Shown: positions 1 through 14,471 of the stretch, in pieces
Layout: each line of letters starts with the position of its first letter
Position numbering within the stretch: the first letter of the stretch is position 1
Source: Actinomycetota bacterium
GTDB lineage: Bacteria; Actinomycetota; Actinomycetes; Nanopelagicales; Nanopelagicaceae
DNA length: 42,306 bases
Direction: 5' to 3'
NCBI GenBank assembly: GCA_947451045.1
Contig: CANFXM010000004.1
Coordinates: 1-42,306 of the forward strand
Program-made: the position numbers and the translations under genes
The notes under the pieces: generated by a model
What the model was told of the DNA's origin: nothing
Seen by the model: only the letters and a program-made list of their open reading frames with translations
Database searches by the model: none

Positions 1-212
1 ATTTCACAGCTGCTCCAGCTGTATCGGGAGTTGGCCACCAATCATTTACTGAAGCCCAGATGATGGGTTGGGTTAAGTTATTGGCGCAATCTGCAAAGAC
101 AGGTAAAGCCCCAAGTCAGAAATTTGTTGGTTCAGCAATCTTTGCCAAGATTGATCCGAACTTGAATACAGATCCTGACTTCTTACCAAATCTCTTGAAA
201 TATAAGAGCTAA
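1..212 (+). CDS. C-terminal fragment of an uncharacterised protein (possibly secreted or solute-binding), 5' end outside window
   Basis: Open frame from the window edge (...FTAAPAVSGVGHQSFTEAQMMGWVKLLAQSAKTGKAPSQKFVGSAIFAKIDPNLNTDPDFLPNLLKYKS*) ending in TAA at 210-212 and followed by a terminator. Confidence 0.55.
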   Translation, partial: FTAAPAVSGVGHQSFTEAQMMGWVKLLAQSAKTGKAPSQKFVGSAIFAKIDPNLNTDPDFLPNLLKYKS

Positions 213-229
213 GTAGAAAATATCAAGGG

Positions 230-264
230 CAGGGCTTCGGGAAACCGGGGCCCTGTTCTTTTTT
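230..264 (+). terminator. Rho-independent terminator
   Basis: CAGGGC(230-235) TT CGG GAAA CCG GG GCCCTG(250-255) hairpin with GNRA-type loop followed by TTCTTTTTTCTTT. Confidence 0.85.
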
Positions 265-285
265 CTTTGCCATTACTCTTAAGCC

Positions 286-726
286 ATGACTTCGATTGCT
301 ACTCCTGCCGATATGCATGCACTCGGTGTGCGCATCGGGCAATCACTCAAAGCAGGAGATCTTCTTTTGATCAATGGGCCACTTGGGGCTGGGAAAACTG
401 TGCTTGCACAAGGTATCGGTGAGGCATTGGGACACACAGATATTACTTCTCCTACCTTTGTTATTTCTCGAGTGCATAAAGGTGCGCTCTCACTTATTCA
501 CGTAGATGCATATCGGTTAGTAGATTCAAAAAATCCTAATCTTTATTTGGATGATCTCGATTTAGATTCACAACGTGAAAGCGCTGTCATCGTTATCGAA
601 TGGGGTGGGCAAGAATCCGCCCGCCTCGATGATGAACGTCTTGAAATATTTATTGACCGCAGCGAGGATATTCGAAAAGTAAGTGCAACTGGTGTTGGTG
701 TGCGTTGGCAAGGATTCTCATTATGA
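286..726 (+). CDS. tsaE: tRNA threonylcarbamoyladenosine biosynthesis ATPase TsaE
   Basis: Walker A GPLGAGKT, TSPTFVI motif; operon with tsaB/tsaD. Confidence 0.95.
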   Translation: MTSIATPADMHALGVRIGQSLKAGDLLLINGPLGAGKTVLAQGIGEALGHTDITSPTFVISRVHKGALSLIHVDAYRLVDSKNPNLYLDDLDLDSQRESAVIVIEWGGQESARLDDERLEIFIDRSEDIRKVSATGVGVRWQGFSL

Positions 727-1271
727 GCACATCGCTCGTCATTGATACCTCGACAAATCGCACAGTTGTCGGTGTTGTTACCGATGGAAAACTCATCTGG
801 AGTGGTCATCGCGATGGCGCAACTGCCCACGGTCCATCACTTCCACTTTTAGCAGAAGAGGCAATTACCGAACATAACATTGACCAAGTAATCGTTGGAA
901 TGGGACCTGGCCCATTTACGGGATTACGAGTTGGAATTGCATTCGCACATACATTTGCTCGCGCTCGCAATATTGAGGTCATAGGTATTTGTTCACTTGA
1001 CGCCATTGCCGCGCAAATAAATGAGAAAGATTTCATTATTGCAACAGATGCACGCCGTAAAGAGTGGTACTGGGCTCGATATACAGATGGAATTCGCGTT
1101 GGAGAACCAGAAGTTAGTTTTCCCACCTATGTAGAAAAAATTGCTACAACCGTTCACTTCGGTCTTTTCCCAGACCTTATAGCGATGACTGATCTTGCAA
1201 AGCAAAGACCAATTACCGAACCAATGTATTTACGCCGACCCGATGCAGTAGCAACGGCGGATCGCCCATGA
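723..1271 (+). CDS. tsaB: tRNA threonylcarbamoyladenosine biosynthesis protein TsaB (short)
   Basis: MSTSLVIDTSTNRTVVGVV, GMGPGPFTGLRVG motif; ATGA overlap with tsaE favours start at 723 over the tracked 705. Confidence 0.92.
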   Translation: MSTSLVIDTSTNRTVVGVVTDGKLIWSGHRDGATAHGPSLPLLAEEAITEHNIDQVIVGMGPGPFTGLRVGIAFAHTFARARNIEVIGICSLDAIAAQINEKDFIIATDARRKEWYWARYTDGIRVGEPEVSFPTYVEKIATTVHFGLFPDLIAMTDLAKQRPITEPMYLRRPDAVATADRP

Positions 1272-1726
1272 TTACTTACCGCGAAGCTAGCGCCTTGGAT
1301 ATTCCAGTACTCACATCGATGGAGAAAATACTTTTCCCTGATACGCCGTGGTCAACTGCGCAATTCAAAGAAGAGTTTGCTGGTGTTCCTCGCACTCGTT
1401 ATTTCTGCGTTGCAACAGATGGCGAAAACATCATCGGCTATGCAGGTGTAATGGTTATCGCCCCCGGAGTTGAGGCAGACATACTCACTGTTGGAGTCCT
1501 CGAGACATATAGAAAACAAGGCATAGGACGCGCCTTTATGGATCAAATAGAAACATGGTCCGTGCAACGCGGCGCACCAGCGATGATGCTCGAAGTTGAT
1601 GTTGAAAATATTGCAGCAGTTGCACTCTATGAAAGCCTGGGCTATTCAAAGATATCGACTCGAAAAGATTATTACGGCCCATCTCTAGATGCTTTCGTAA
1701 TGCGTAAAGAGTTGGTGCACGCATGA
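1268..1726 (+). CDS. rimI: Ribosomal protein S18-alanine N-acetyltransferase RimI (GNAT)
   Basis: GNAT fold motif [16 protein letters not shown], context tsaB-rimI-tsaD. Confidence 0.92.
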   Translation: MITYREASALDIPVLTSMEKILFPDTPWSTAQFKEEFAGVPRTRYFCVATDGENIIGYAGVMVIAPGVEADILTVGVLETYRKQGIGRAFMDQIETWSVQRGAPAMMLEVDVENIAAVALYESLGYSKISTRKDYYGPSLDAFVMRKELVHA

Positions 1727-2754
1727 GCCAACCAATAGTTCTAGGTATTGAAACATCATGCGATGAAACAGCAATCGGCATCGTTCAGGGTCGCACTTTG
1801 CTTGCAAATGTCATTGCATCTAGCGTTGAAGAACATGCACGCTTTGGGGGAGTAGTTCCTGAAATTGCTAGCCGCGCACACCTTGAAGCAATGATGCCAA
1901 GTATTGAGAACGCACTTATAGATTCAAAACTATCTCTCAGTGATATCGATGCAGTTGCAGTCACCGCTGGTCCAGGACTTGTCGGTGCACTCCTTGTCGG
2001 TGTTGCCTCCGCTAGTGGATTAGCACTTGGTCTTGGAAAACCGTTATATGGAGTCAACCATTTAGCTGCGCACGTTAGCGTTGACTTCCTAACCCATGAT
2101 CAACCACTCGATCCCACTATTGCTTTACTCGTTAGTGGTGGTCACTCATCACTTCTACAAGTCGATGACATCACCCAAACCATTACAAAACTTGGCGCCA
2201 CTATGGATGATGCTGCAGGAGAGGCGTTCGACAAAATTGCTCGCGTAATGCAGCTAGGTTTTCCTGGCGGTCCAGCAATAGATTCGCTGGCAAAATCTGG
2301 AAATGCCACTGCAATCAATTTCCCTCGCGGACTTACAACATCGCAAGATTGGGAAACTCGTCCATTTGATTTCTCTTTTTCTGGATTAAAAACTGCAGTC
2401 GCGCGTTATTTAGAATCAACGCCAGGTTATGCAAAAGCAGATGTTGCAGCCTCTTTCCAAGAGTCAGTTGTTGACGTGCTGATGCTCAAAGCAATTGCTG
2501 CATGTAAAGAGAGCGGAATTAATTCATTGGTAATTGCTGGCGGAGTGGCTGCAAATTCCAGGCTTCGCGCAGTTGCTACAGAGCGCTGTGAAAGAGCAGG
2601 TATTCGCCTTCGAATCCCAAGTCCAGCTTTGTGTACCGACAACGGCGCAATGGTTGCAGCATTGGGTTCGCTGATGGTTGCAGCAGGTAGATCGCCTAGC
2701 CCAACCGCTTTTGACGCTGATTCTGGCCTCCCAGTGACAACTGTGGCGCTCTAA
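1723..2754 (+). CDS. tsaD: tRNA N6-adenosine threonylcarbamoyltransferase TsaD
   Basis: [33 protein letters not shown] motifs. Confidence 0.97.
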   Translation: MSQPIVLGIETSCDETAIGIVQGRTLLANVIASSVEEHARFGGVVPEIASRAHLEAMMPSIENALIDSKLSLSDIDAVAVTAGPGLVGALLVGVASASGLALGLGKPLYGVNHLAAHVSVDFLTHDQPLDPTIALLVSGGHSSLLQVDDITQTITKLGATMDDAAGEAFDKIARVMQLGFPGGPAIDSLAKSGNATAINFPRGLTTSQDWETRPFDFSFSGLKTAVARYLESTPGYAKADVAASFQESVVDVLMLKAIAACKESGINSLVIAGGVAANSRLRAVATERCERAGIRLRIPSPALCTDNGAMVAALGSLMVAAGRSPSPTAFDADSGLPVTTVAL

Positions 2755-2798
2755 AAACTCTAATTTGCCGTTGGGAATAGCCTCGCCTAGAGTTGGCG

Positions 2799-2825
2799 TT
2801 AGCACTCTAGGGTCGAGTCTGCTAA
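2799..2825 (+). promoter_or_regulatory. CIRCE-like HrcA operator upstream of groESL
   Basis: TTAGCACTC-N9-GTCTGCTAA versus consensus TTAGCACTC-N9-GAGTGCTAA; perfect left arm, two mismatches in right arm; 52 bp before groES start. Confidence 0.8.
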
Positions 2826-2876
2826 ACGGGCAGATCCCCACGAGGAAGTATCACCACTAGTAATAAGGAGAAAGCC

Positions 2877-4807
<1,931 letters not shown>

Positions 4808-4825
4808 GTAGTTATTCTTACCTCC

Positions 4826-5584
4826 ATGGAGCAACTAACACTCTCAGTGGATTGCGGTGGCTTGGGAATCAAAGCATCAGTACTCGATAGTGCTGGAACT
4901 ATGAGAGCCCAGGCCATTCGCATTTCTACGCCGTATCCACTTTCTCCAACTCGTTTGATTGAAACAATTGTTGAACTTTCCAAGTCATTACCTACCGCAG
5001 ATCGCGTCAGTGTTGGAATGCCAGGAATGATGCGCCATGGTGTTGTTGTATCAACGCCTCATTACATAAATACTGCAGGGCCACGCACTCGTATGGATCC
5101 TGAATTAAAAAAAGCGTGGGATGGCTTTGATATGCGTGAAGGTCTAACGCATGCAATAGGAAAACCTACGTTGGTGCTAAACGATGCAGAGGTCCATGGT
5201 GCTGGTGTTGTTGTGGGTTCAGGATTTGAAGTTGTGCTCACATTAGGAACCGGACTTGGTTGCGCAGTTTTTGATGGCGGAAAATTAGCGCCTCATATTG
5301 AACTTTCACATGCAACTATTCGCCGCAATGAAACTTTTGATAGTTGGATTGGTGAACACCAACGTCGTTTACTGGGAGATTCTTTTTGGTCTCGGCGCAT
5401 CAAGGCCATGGTCGATGAATTGCGTCCAGTTTTTCATTGGGATCGTCTTTATTTAGGTGGTGGAAATTCGCGCAGAATAAAAGATTCAGTGATTCATAAA
5501 TTAGGTGATGATGTAGTAATTGTTCCTAATGAAGCAGGAATCATTGGTGGGGTTCGAGCATGGAGTTTGCTCGGAGATAATTAG
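4826..5584 (+). CDS. ROK-family / polyphosphate glucokinase-like sugar kinase
   Basis: LSVDCGGLGIKASVLD phosphate-binding motif, VVLTLGTGLGCAVFDGG, YLGGGNSRRI. Confidence 0.8.
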   Translation: MEQLTLSVDCGGLGIKASVLDSAGTMRAQAIRISTPYPLSPTRLIETIVELSKSLPTADRVSVGMPGMMRHGVVVSTPHYINTAGPRTRMDPELKKAWDGFDMREGLTHAIGKPTLVLNDAEVHGAGVVVGSGFEVVLTLGTGLGCAVFDGGKLAPHIELSHATIRRNETFDSWIGEHQRRLLGDSFWSRRIKAMVDELRPVFHWDRLYLGGGNSRRIKDSVIHKLGDDVVIVPNEAGIIGGVRAWSLLGDN

Positions 5585-5883
5585 GAAGCGTGTGAAATTT
5601 TTGGCGGGATACGCGAATCAATAATCGCTAGGCGATCATCTTCTGATAAGCCTCCCCAAATTCCGTATGGCTCTTGCACGGCAAGGGCGTGAGTACGGCA
5701 TGCGGCCATGACGGGACAGGATGCGCAGATTGCTTTTGCTGCATTTTCGCGATTGCGCCGGCGTGGGCCACGTTCTCCATCTGGATGAAAAAACATTTCG
5801 GCAGGCAAGTCACGGCATGCACCCTCGTATTGCCATTCCCAATTATCAGCAGTGGGTTGGGGTAGTCGTGAAATTTCAGCCAT
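5581..5883 (-). CDS. WhiB-family [4Fe-4S] regulator, WhiD/WhiB3-like
   Basis: GACRD...CASCPVMAAC four cysteines, FFHPDGERG, EPYGIWGGLSEDDR; neighbour of groESL as in mycobacteria. Confidence 0.92.
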   Translation of the reverse strand: MAEISRLPQPTADNWEWQYEGACRDLPAEMFFHPDGERGPRRRNRENAAKAICASCPVMAACRTHALAVQEPYGIWGGLSEDDRLAIIDSRIPPKISHAS

Positions 5884-5994
5884 GGCAATACCCTACAACC
5901 GAGTCATAAGTTGTTCAAGCAGAAACGAGCCATATCTTGTTCATGAGCGTGTTTTGGAGTGGTGAGTTCGCCCACTTCACGACACCATTAGAGC

Positions 5995-8029
<2,035 letters not shown>

Positions 8030-8040
8030 AGGAGTGCACC

Positions 8041-9153
8041 ATGAGCGATATTGAGATTGCACCAGGAAAACGCGCCCGCACTGCTTATTCTTTTGACGAT
8101 ATTGCCATTGTGCCAAGTCGTCGTACCCGCGACCCAGAAGATGTTTCAACTTCTTGGCAGATAGATGCTTATAAATTCGACCTTCCTATGCTTGCCGCCC
8201 CTATGGATTCTGTGGTTTCACCAGATACAGCAATTGAAATTGGAAAGCTTGGCGGACTTGGAGTTCTCAACCTCGAAGGACTGTGGACTCGATATGAGGA
8301 TCCACGTATTCCACTTGGTGAAATTGCATCGATGCCAGATAAGCATGCAACAAAGCGTATGCAAGAAATTTATAGCGCACCTATTCAACCAACATTGATC
8401 AAAGAACGAATCAAACAAATTCGTGATGCTGGTGTGACTGTTGCAGCATCTCTTTCACCACAACGCACCGCAACATTACATAAAGCCGTTATCGATGCAG
8501 GTGTAGATATTTTCGTAATTCGTGGAACAACAGTGAGTGCCGAACATGTTGCATCTGAAACCGAATCGCTTAACCTCAAGAAATTTATTTATGAATTAGA
8601 TGTTCCTGTCATCGTTGGTGGTGTTGCAACTGCAACTGGTGCGTTACACCTCATGCGGGCAGGTGCTGCCGGAGTCCTTGTCGGTTTCGGTGGTGGATCA
8701 GCTCACACCACACGCAAAGTGTTAGGTATCGAAGTTCCAATGGCCTCAGCTGTCGCAGAAGTTGCATCTGCTCGTCGCGAATATCTTGATGAATCAGGTG
8801 GACGCTATGTACACGTTATTGCCGATGGTTCAGTTGGTCGCAGCGGAGATATTGCGAAAGCAATTGCTATGGGAGCTGATGCAGTGATGATGGGCTCTCC
8901 ACTTGCTAAAGCAGTTCAAGCTCCTGGATTGGGATGGCACTGGGGATCAGAGGCTCATCATCAAGTATTGCCACGTGGAGAGCGCGTAGCAGTGGGTACA
9001 ACAGGAACGCTGGAAGAAATTTTACTTGGTCCATCTCATGCAGCAGATGGATCTATGAATCTCTTCGGTGCACTTCGCCGCGCTATGGCAACATGTGGTT
9101 ATTCCGATGTGAAATCTTTCCAGCGCGTGGAAGTAATTATTCATCGTGCCTAA
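8041..9153 (+). CDS. guaB3: GuaB3-family IMP dehydrogenase-related protein
   Basis: [20 protein letters not shown]..., [37 protein letters not shown] typical of actinobacterial GuaB3. Confidence 0.92.
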   Translation: MSDIEIAPGKRARTAYSFDDIAIVPSRRTRDPEDVSTSWQIDAYKFDLPMLAAPMDSVVSPDTAIEIGKLGGLGVLNLEGLWTRYEDPRIPLGEIASMPDKHATKRMQEIYSAPIQPTLIKERIKQIRDAGVTVAASLSPQRTATLHKAVIDAGVDIFVIRGTTVSAEHVASETESLNLKKFIYELDVPVIVGGVATATGALHLMRAGAAGVLVGFGGGSAHTTRKVLGIEVPMASAVAEVASARREYLDESGGRYVHVIADGSVGRSGDIAKAIAMGADAVMMGSPLAKAVQAPGLGWHWGSEAHHQVLPRGERVAVGTTGTLEEILLGPSHAADGSMNLFGALRRAMATCGYSDVKSFQRVEVIIHRA

Positions 9154-10708
9154 GGATGTTCCTGAAAGCGGCGCAGTACTTGTCGTCGACTTCGGGGCAC
9201 AATATGCCCAACTCATTGCACGACGAGTTCGTGAAGCACATGTCTTTTCCGAAATAGTTCCATCCACGATTTCTGCAGCACAAGTAAGTGCCAAAGCCCC
9301 TGCAGCCATTATTTTGTCGGGCGGACCATCAAGTGTGTATGCCGAAAATGCACCTAATTTTGATTCTGAAATATTTTCATTGGGAATTCCAATCTTTGGA
9401 ATTTGCTACGGCTTTCAAAAAATGGCAGCAGCCCTTGGTGGAATCGTAAGCCAGACCGGAAAATCAGAATTCGGTCGTACTGATTTATCTGTGCAACCTA
9501 AAACTAAAATTTTTGGTTCAACTCCAGTGCAGCAAAAAGTTTGGATGTCACACGGTGATGCAGTTTCGCAGGCACCAGCTGGCTTCACAGTTTGCGCATC
9601 AACTGCAGATACTCCGATTGCTGCATTTGAAAATGAATCAGGAAAATTAGCCGGCGTTCAATTCCATCCAGAGGTTCTACATTCCGAGCATGGTCAAACA
9701 ATTTTGCAGAATTGGTTACTCAATATTGCAGGATGTACCCCAACGTGGACAATAGCGAACATTGCCGAAAATGAAATTGCAAAAGCCAAAGAAATTATTG
9801 GCAATAAGCGAGTTATTTGTGGCTTATCTGGTGGAGTTGATTCAGCCGTTGCAGCAGCCATTATTCAACGCGCAGTTGGTTCACAACTTACCTGCGTTTT
9901 TGTTGACCATGGTTTATTGCGTAGCGGGGAATCCGAACAAGTTCAACGCGATTTTGTCGCAGCAACTGGTGTTGAATTAGTTGTCGTTGATGCCGTTTCT
10001 CAATTCCTTGATGCGCTTTCGGGAGTTATTGATCCTGAAGAAAAACGTAAAATTATTGGACGTGAATTTATTCGTTCTTTTGAAAAAGCAGCGCGAGATA
10101 TTGCTACTGGGGGAGAAGTCGAATTTTTAGTGCAAGGCACTCTCTATCCTGATGTTGTCGAATCAGGCGGAGGAACAGGTACTGCAAATATAAAGTCACA
10201 CCACAATGTTGGCGGACTTCCAGATGATTTGAAATTCACTCTTGTTGAGCCACTTCGCACTTTGTTTAAAGATGAAGTGCGCCAAGTGGGAATTGAGTTA
10301 GGACTTCCTGAGGAAATAGTTTGGCGCCAGCCATTTCCTGGACCAGGCTTAGGCATTCGAATTATTGGTGCCGTAAATAAAGAGCGTTTAGAAATATTGC
10401 GCCATGCAGATTCCATCGCACGAGCTGAACTCAAAGCCGCGGGCTTAGATCGCGATATATGGCAATGCCCAGTTGTCTTGTTAGCAGATGTGAGAAGTGT
10501 GGGAGTTCAAGGTGATGGACGTACATATGGACATCCAATTGTTTTGCGTCCCGTGTCGAGTGAAGACGCAATGACTGCGGATTGGTCGCGAGTTCCGTAT
10601 GATGTGCTGGAAAAGATTTCGACGCGAATCACAAATGAGGTTCGTGAAGTAAATCGAGTGGTCCTCGATATCACGAGCAAGCCACCTGGAACTATTGAGT
10701 GGGAATAA
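9146..10708 (+). CDS. guaA: GMP synthase (glutamine-hydrolysing); GTG start
   Basis: Class I amidotransferase [12 protein letters not shown]-loop [10 protein letters not shown]-terminal KPPGTIEWE. Confidence 0.98.
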   Translation: MPKDVPESGAVLVVDFGAQYAQLIARRVREAHVFSEIVPSTISAAQVSAKAPAAIILSGGPSSVYAENAPNFDSEIFSLGIPIFGICYGFQKMAAALGGIVSQTGKSEFGRTDLSVQPKTKIFGSTPVQQKVWMSHGDAVSQAPAGFTVCASTADTPIAAFENESGKLAGVQFHPEVLHSEHGQTILQNWLLNIAGCTPTWTIANIAENEIAKAKEIIGNKRVICGLSGGVDSAVAAAIIQRAVGSQLTCVFVDHGLLRSGESEQVQRDFVAATGVELVVVDAVSQFLDALSGVIDPEEKRKIIGREFIRSFEKAARDIATGGEVEFLVQGTLYPDVVESGGGTGTANIKSHHNVGGLPDDLKFTLVEPLRTLFKDEVRQVGIELGLPEEIVWRQPFPGPGLGIRIIGAVNKERLEILRHADSIARAELKAAGLDRDIWQCPVVLLADVRSVGVQGDGRTYGHPIVLRPVSSEDAMTADWSRVPYDVLEKISTRITNEVREVNRVVLDITSKPPGTIEWE

Positions 10709-10709
10709 A

Positions 10710-11390
10710 ATGAAACGTATTTTTGGATTCATCGCAGCACTTGCCCTTATTGCAACGAGTTTAGGTACATCACCAGCAGTAAGCGCGACACCAAAGGTCA
10801 ATCCACCTACCTGTGCTAAATCAACAGCACTTCCACATACGCCAATAAAAGTTATTCAGCCATCAAAGAATTTAAAAGTACTTCCACACACTATTACCTT
10901 TACTACAAATTGTGGAGATATTGTTGTTGAAACCGTAGGAAATAAAGCACCAGTAACAATTACTGCACTAACTGCATTGGCGCGGGCTGGATATTTCAAC
11001 CAAACACTTTGTCATCGACTTACAACACAGGGGCTTTTTGTATTGCAATGCGGAGATCCAACTGCGCGCGGAACTGGCAGCCCAACAGGTTGGAAAGGTT
11101 ATGCCGATGAGAACTTGCCGGTTGGCAAGCCAATGACGTACCCGGCAGGAACAGTTGCAATGGCTAATTCAGGACCCAATACAAATGGGAGTCAAATCTT
11201 CTTTGTTTACGGAGATTCTGCTTTGCGCGCAAATTACACAGTCTGGGGCAAAATTACATCTGGGCTCGATATATTGATTTCAGTTGCAAGCATGGGCGCA
11301 GTCCAGCCAGATGGAAAAGGAAAGTATGTCTACGCAGGAGATGGCTACCCAGTACAACTTGTAGCAATCGAGAAAGTAACAGCCAAATAA
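10710..11390 (+). CDS. Secreted cyclophilin-type peptidyl-prolyl isomerase
   Basis: Signal peptide MKRIFGFIAALALIATSLGTSPAVSA; YPAGTVAMANSGPNTNGSQIFFVYGDS; ATG at 10710 preferred over tracked 10695. Confidence 0.9.
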   Translation: MKRIFGFIAALALIATSLGTSPAVSATPKVNPPTCAKSTALPHTPIKVIQPSKNLKVLPHTITFTTNCGDIVVETVGNKAPVTITALTALARAGYFNQTLCHRLTTQGLFVLQCGDPTARGTGSPTGWKGYADENLPVGKPMTYPAGTVAMANSGPNTNGSQIFFVYGDSALRANYTVWGKITSGLDILISVASMGAVQPDGKGKYVYAGDGYPVQLVAIEKVTAK

Positions 11391-12116
11391 TTAGTTGGTA
11401 TTAATTATTTTGAACGCTTCAGCAATACGTCCTTCTGGGAATCCAGCAATTCCAGCTGTGCGATGACCCCATTCGCGAACCATATTTTCTAGTTCAGAGT
11501 TATGTGCAGTTTGGGAAGCGTGAGAATGTAGCGCTTTCATTTTCAAATCAAAAGTATCTGTAATATCTACAAAGTGATCTGGGTTAGCAAAACCCATCAT
11601 CCATACTTCTTTTACACGCCAAGGTTCTAAACCCTCATCATCTAATAAGTCTGTAAATGCAAATGGATTTCGTGCATCTGGATAGACAGCTTGAATTGAG
11701 GCTTCACCTGAAGCTAAGTGATCAGGGTGACTCGCGCCAATGCGCTCCCAGTTACGTTCTGGACTTTGGCAAACCATTCGGTCTGGTTGAGAAATTCGGA
11801 TTCTGCGCACAATGTCTTTACGAAGTTCTAACGTGGCTTCTAAGTGTCCGTCAACGTAATTGAGAAAGGTAATATCAGTAACACCAACAGCAGCACCAGC
11901 GGCACGTTGTTCACGTTGGCGTACCGCAGGCATATCCGCCTTAGCGATTCCAGATGCTTCTCCACCCTGATCACCATTGGTACAAAAGACATATGAAACT
12001 TCGATGCCCTTCTTTACCCATTGTGCAATTGTTCCTGATGCTCCAAAATCTGAATCATCTGGATGGGCATTGATCACGAGGACTTTCTTGATTTCGCTAT
12101 CGACAAGCGGTTCCAT
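11391..12116 (-). CDS. PIG-L family (LmbE-like) deacetylase
   Basis: INAHPDDSDFGASGTIAQW and SHPDHLASGEA zinc-ligand motifs. Confidence 0.9.
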   Translation of the reverse strand: MEPLVDSEIKKVLVINAHPDDSDFGASGTIAQWVKKGIEVSYVFCTNGDQGGEASGIAKADMPAVRQREQRAAGAAVGVTDITFLNYVDGHLEATLELRKDIVRRIRISQPDRMVCQSPERNWERIGASHPDHLASGEASIQAVYPDARNPFAFTDLLDDEGLEPWRVKEVWMMGFANPDHFVDITDTFDLKMKALHSHASQTAHNSELENMVREWGHRTAGIAGFPEGRIAEAFKIINTN

Positions 12117-12184
12117 GTGGCTCTCCTTAGATAATGCCTAATACTAATCTCGGAATGGCATTTTAAAGATAGCCTTCCCTTCTT

Positions 12185-14428
12185 ATGACGCAGTCTAACG
12201 ATCCGCTATTAGTGGGGCTAAATCCCCAGCAGTCACTTGCTGTGACTCATGCAGGTGGACCATTACTTGTAGTGGCAGGTGCGGGCTCCGGAAAAACACG
12301 TGTTCTTACACGTCGAATTGCATATTTGATGTCACGCAGAAATGTCGCCCCTTATCAAATTTTGGCAATTACTTTCACAAATAAGGCTGCTGGAGAAATG
12401 AAAGAGCGGGTAGCTGATTTAGTTGGACCAATCGCAAAATCAATGTGGGTTTCAACATTTCACTCTGCTTGCGTCCGATTATTGAGACAGGAAGCAAATC
12501 GTCTCGGTTACTCCAATTCATTTTCTATCTACGATTCAGCAGATTCTTTGCGCCTTATCACCATAGTTGCTAAAGAATTGAACTTAGATTCGAAGCGCTA
12601 TCCAGCTCGGCAGTTTCAATCGATGATCTCTAATGCAAAAAATGAATTAATGGGACCCAGTGATTATGTCACTGCAACATCAAACCAGTTTGAAGAAGTT
12701 GTAGCCGATGTTTACAGTATTTACCAAAAGCGCTTACAACAAGCCAATGCCATGGATTTTGATGACTTAATTCTCAAAACAGTTCAAGTCTTACAGCAAT
12801 TCCCAGAAGCCAAAGCTCGCTTTCGTTCGCGCTTTCGGCATGTATTAGTGGATGAATATCAAGACACCAATCATGCCCAGTACATTCTTGTGAAGGAACT
12901 TGTAGGAAATGATAACGAAGGAATGCCTGCTGCTGAATTATGCGTGGTGGGAGATGCTGACCAATCAATTTATGGATTCCGTGGTGCGACAATCCGTAAT
13001 ATTCTGCAATTTGAACTTGATTATCCCAATGCCACAACAGTTTTGCTGGAGCAAAATTATCGCTCGACTCAAAATATTCTCAATGCCGCTAATGCAGTTA
13101 TTACTCAAAATGTAAGTAGGAAAGAGAAGAATTTATGGTCAGAGGCAGGCGCTGGTGCTCCACTGACTGGATACATTGCTGAGAGCGAACATGATGAGGC
13201 GCAATTTGTAACTGACGAAATTCGAGAATTGCAGAAAGCAGGAAAATCTCAGCCGGGTGATACAGCTATTTTTTACCGGACGAATGCTCAATCGCGTGTA
13301 TTTGAAGAAATCTTTATGCGGTCCGCATTGCCTTACAAAGTAGTTGGTGGCCTTCGATTCTATGAACGACGTGAAGTCAAAGATCTTTTAGCTTATTTAA
13401 GAGTCCTGGCGAATCTAGAAGATGAAATTTCGATTCGCCGCGTGATTAATTTTCCAAAACGTGGCATTGGTGATCGCGCTCTTGAATGTGTTGAATTATT
13501 TGGAAGCGAAAACAATCTATCGTTTTGGCAAGCCCTCAATCGAGCAAACGAAGCCCCTGGTATTCCTAATCGCGCAGCTCAATCAATCAATGAATTTGTT
13601 TCAATGCTCATCGCTCTCAATGTTTTAGTTGAGGCAAAAACGCGTCCTTCCGTTATTGTGGAAGCAGTTCTAGAGCAATCGGGTTTACTTAGTGAACTTT
13701 CACAAAGTACGGATCCTCAAGATGAAGTTCGAGTAGAGAATATGAAAGAGCTTTTAGCTGTCTGTATGGAATATGAAGAACGCCCGATTGAAGATTTGGG
13801 GGAAGACGAAGAGATATCACTCGCCGGTTTTCTCGAAAAAGTTTCTCTCGTGGCCGATGCAGATGAAATTCCAGAGGGAGAAGATCACGGCGGCGTTGTA
13901 ACGCTAATGACGTTACATACTGCTAAAGGTTTGGAATTTCCAACCGTGTTTCTCACAGGAATGGAAGACGGAATATTTCCACATTCACGAACTCTGGGTG
14001 AGAAAGATGAGATTGAGGAAGAACGACGACTTGCATATGTTGGGCTCACCCGTGCACGCGAACGACTTTATATTTCGCGCGCTGAATATAGATCTTCATG
14101 GGGAGCTCCTACTTATAATCCTGCATCTCGTTTCCTTGATGAGATTCCAGAAAATTTGATTGAGTGGCGCAATGCAAGTTCGCCGTCGTTATCACCATCG
14201 TTAGTAAGAAAAACTAGAACTGCTACTGCACCACCACCTCGTGCAACGGGAAAGAAAATCAACTCCATAGAATTGGCTGTTGGTGAGCGTGTGTCACATG
14301 ACACATTTGGCCTCGGTACAGTTGTAGCGATTGCGGGCGAGGGCGAAAAGGCTGAAGCAACAATAAATTTTGGACAGTATGGTGAGAAGCGTTTGCTCTT
14401 GCGTTACGCACCCGTTGAAAAGCTCTAG
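12185..14428 (+). CDS. pcrA: ATP-dependent DNA helicase PcrA/UvrD1
   Basis: AGAGSGKTRVL, VDEYQDTNHAQY, GDADQSIYGFRGA, TLHTAKGLEFPTVF motifs. Confidence 0.96.
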   Translation: MTQSNDPLLVGLNPQQSLAVTHAGGPLLVVAGAGSGKTRVLTRRIAYLMSRRNVAPYQILAITFTNKAAGEMKERVADLVGPIAKSMWVSTFHSACVRLLRQEANRLGYSNSFSIYDSADSLRLITIVAKELNLDSKRYPARQFQSMISNAKNELMGPSDYVTATSNQFEEVVADVYSIYQKRLQQANAMDFDDLILKTVQVLQQFPEAKARFRSRFRHVLVDEYQDTNHAQYILVKELVGNDNEGMPAAELCVVGDADQSIYGFRGATIRNILQFELDYPNATTVLLEQNYRSTQNILNAANAVITQNVSRKEKNLWSEAGAGAPLTGYIAESEHDEAQFVTDEIRELQKAGKSQPGDTAIFYRTNAQSRVFEEIFMRSALPYKVVGGLRFYERREVKDLLAYLRVLANLEDEISIRRVINFPKRGIGDRALECVELFGSENNLSFWQALNRANEAPGIPNRAAQSINEFVSMLIALNVLVEAKTRPSVIVEAVLEQSGLLSELSQSTDPQDEVRVENMKELLAVCMEYEERPIEDLGEDEEISLAGFLEKVSLVADADEIPEGEDHGGVVTLMTLHTAKGLEFPTVFLTGMEDGIFPHSRTLGEKDEIEEERRLAYVGLTRARERLYISRAEYRSSWGAPTYNPASRFLDEIPENLIEWRNASSPSLSPSLVRKTRTATAPPPRATGKKINSIELAVGERVSHDTFGLGTVVAIAGEGEKAEATINFGQYGEKRLLLRYAPVEKL

Positions 14429-14471
14429 GATTAGGTCCTTCGCACACCATTAATTTGAATTGGAGTGATCC

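Noticed and set aside
543-830. Minus-strand ORF opposite tsaE/tsaB, and dozens of similar 60-200 aa ORFs in the track (for example 3103-3693 -, 3820-4305 -, 34746-35153 -)
   Set aside because: They are shadows of strongly supported genes on the other strand, have no recognisable domains and low-complexity composition, and lack credible RBS context.
4826-5584. Confident naming of the ROK protein as ppgK
   Set aside because: Family resemblance to polyphosphate glucokinase is plausible, but substrate cannot be established from sequence alone, so no symbol was assigned.
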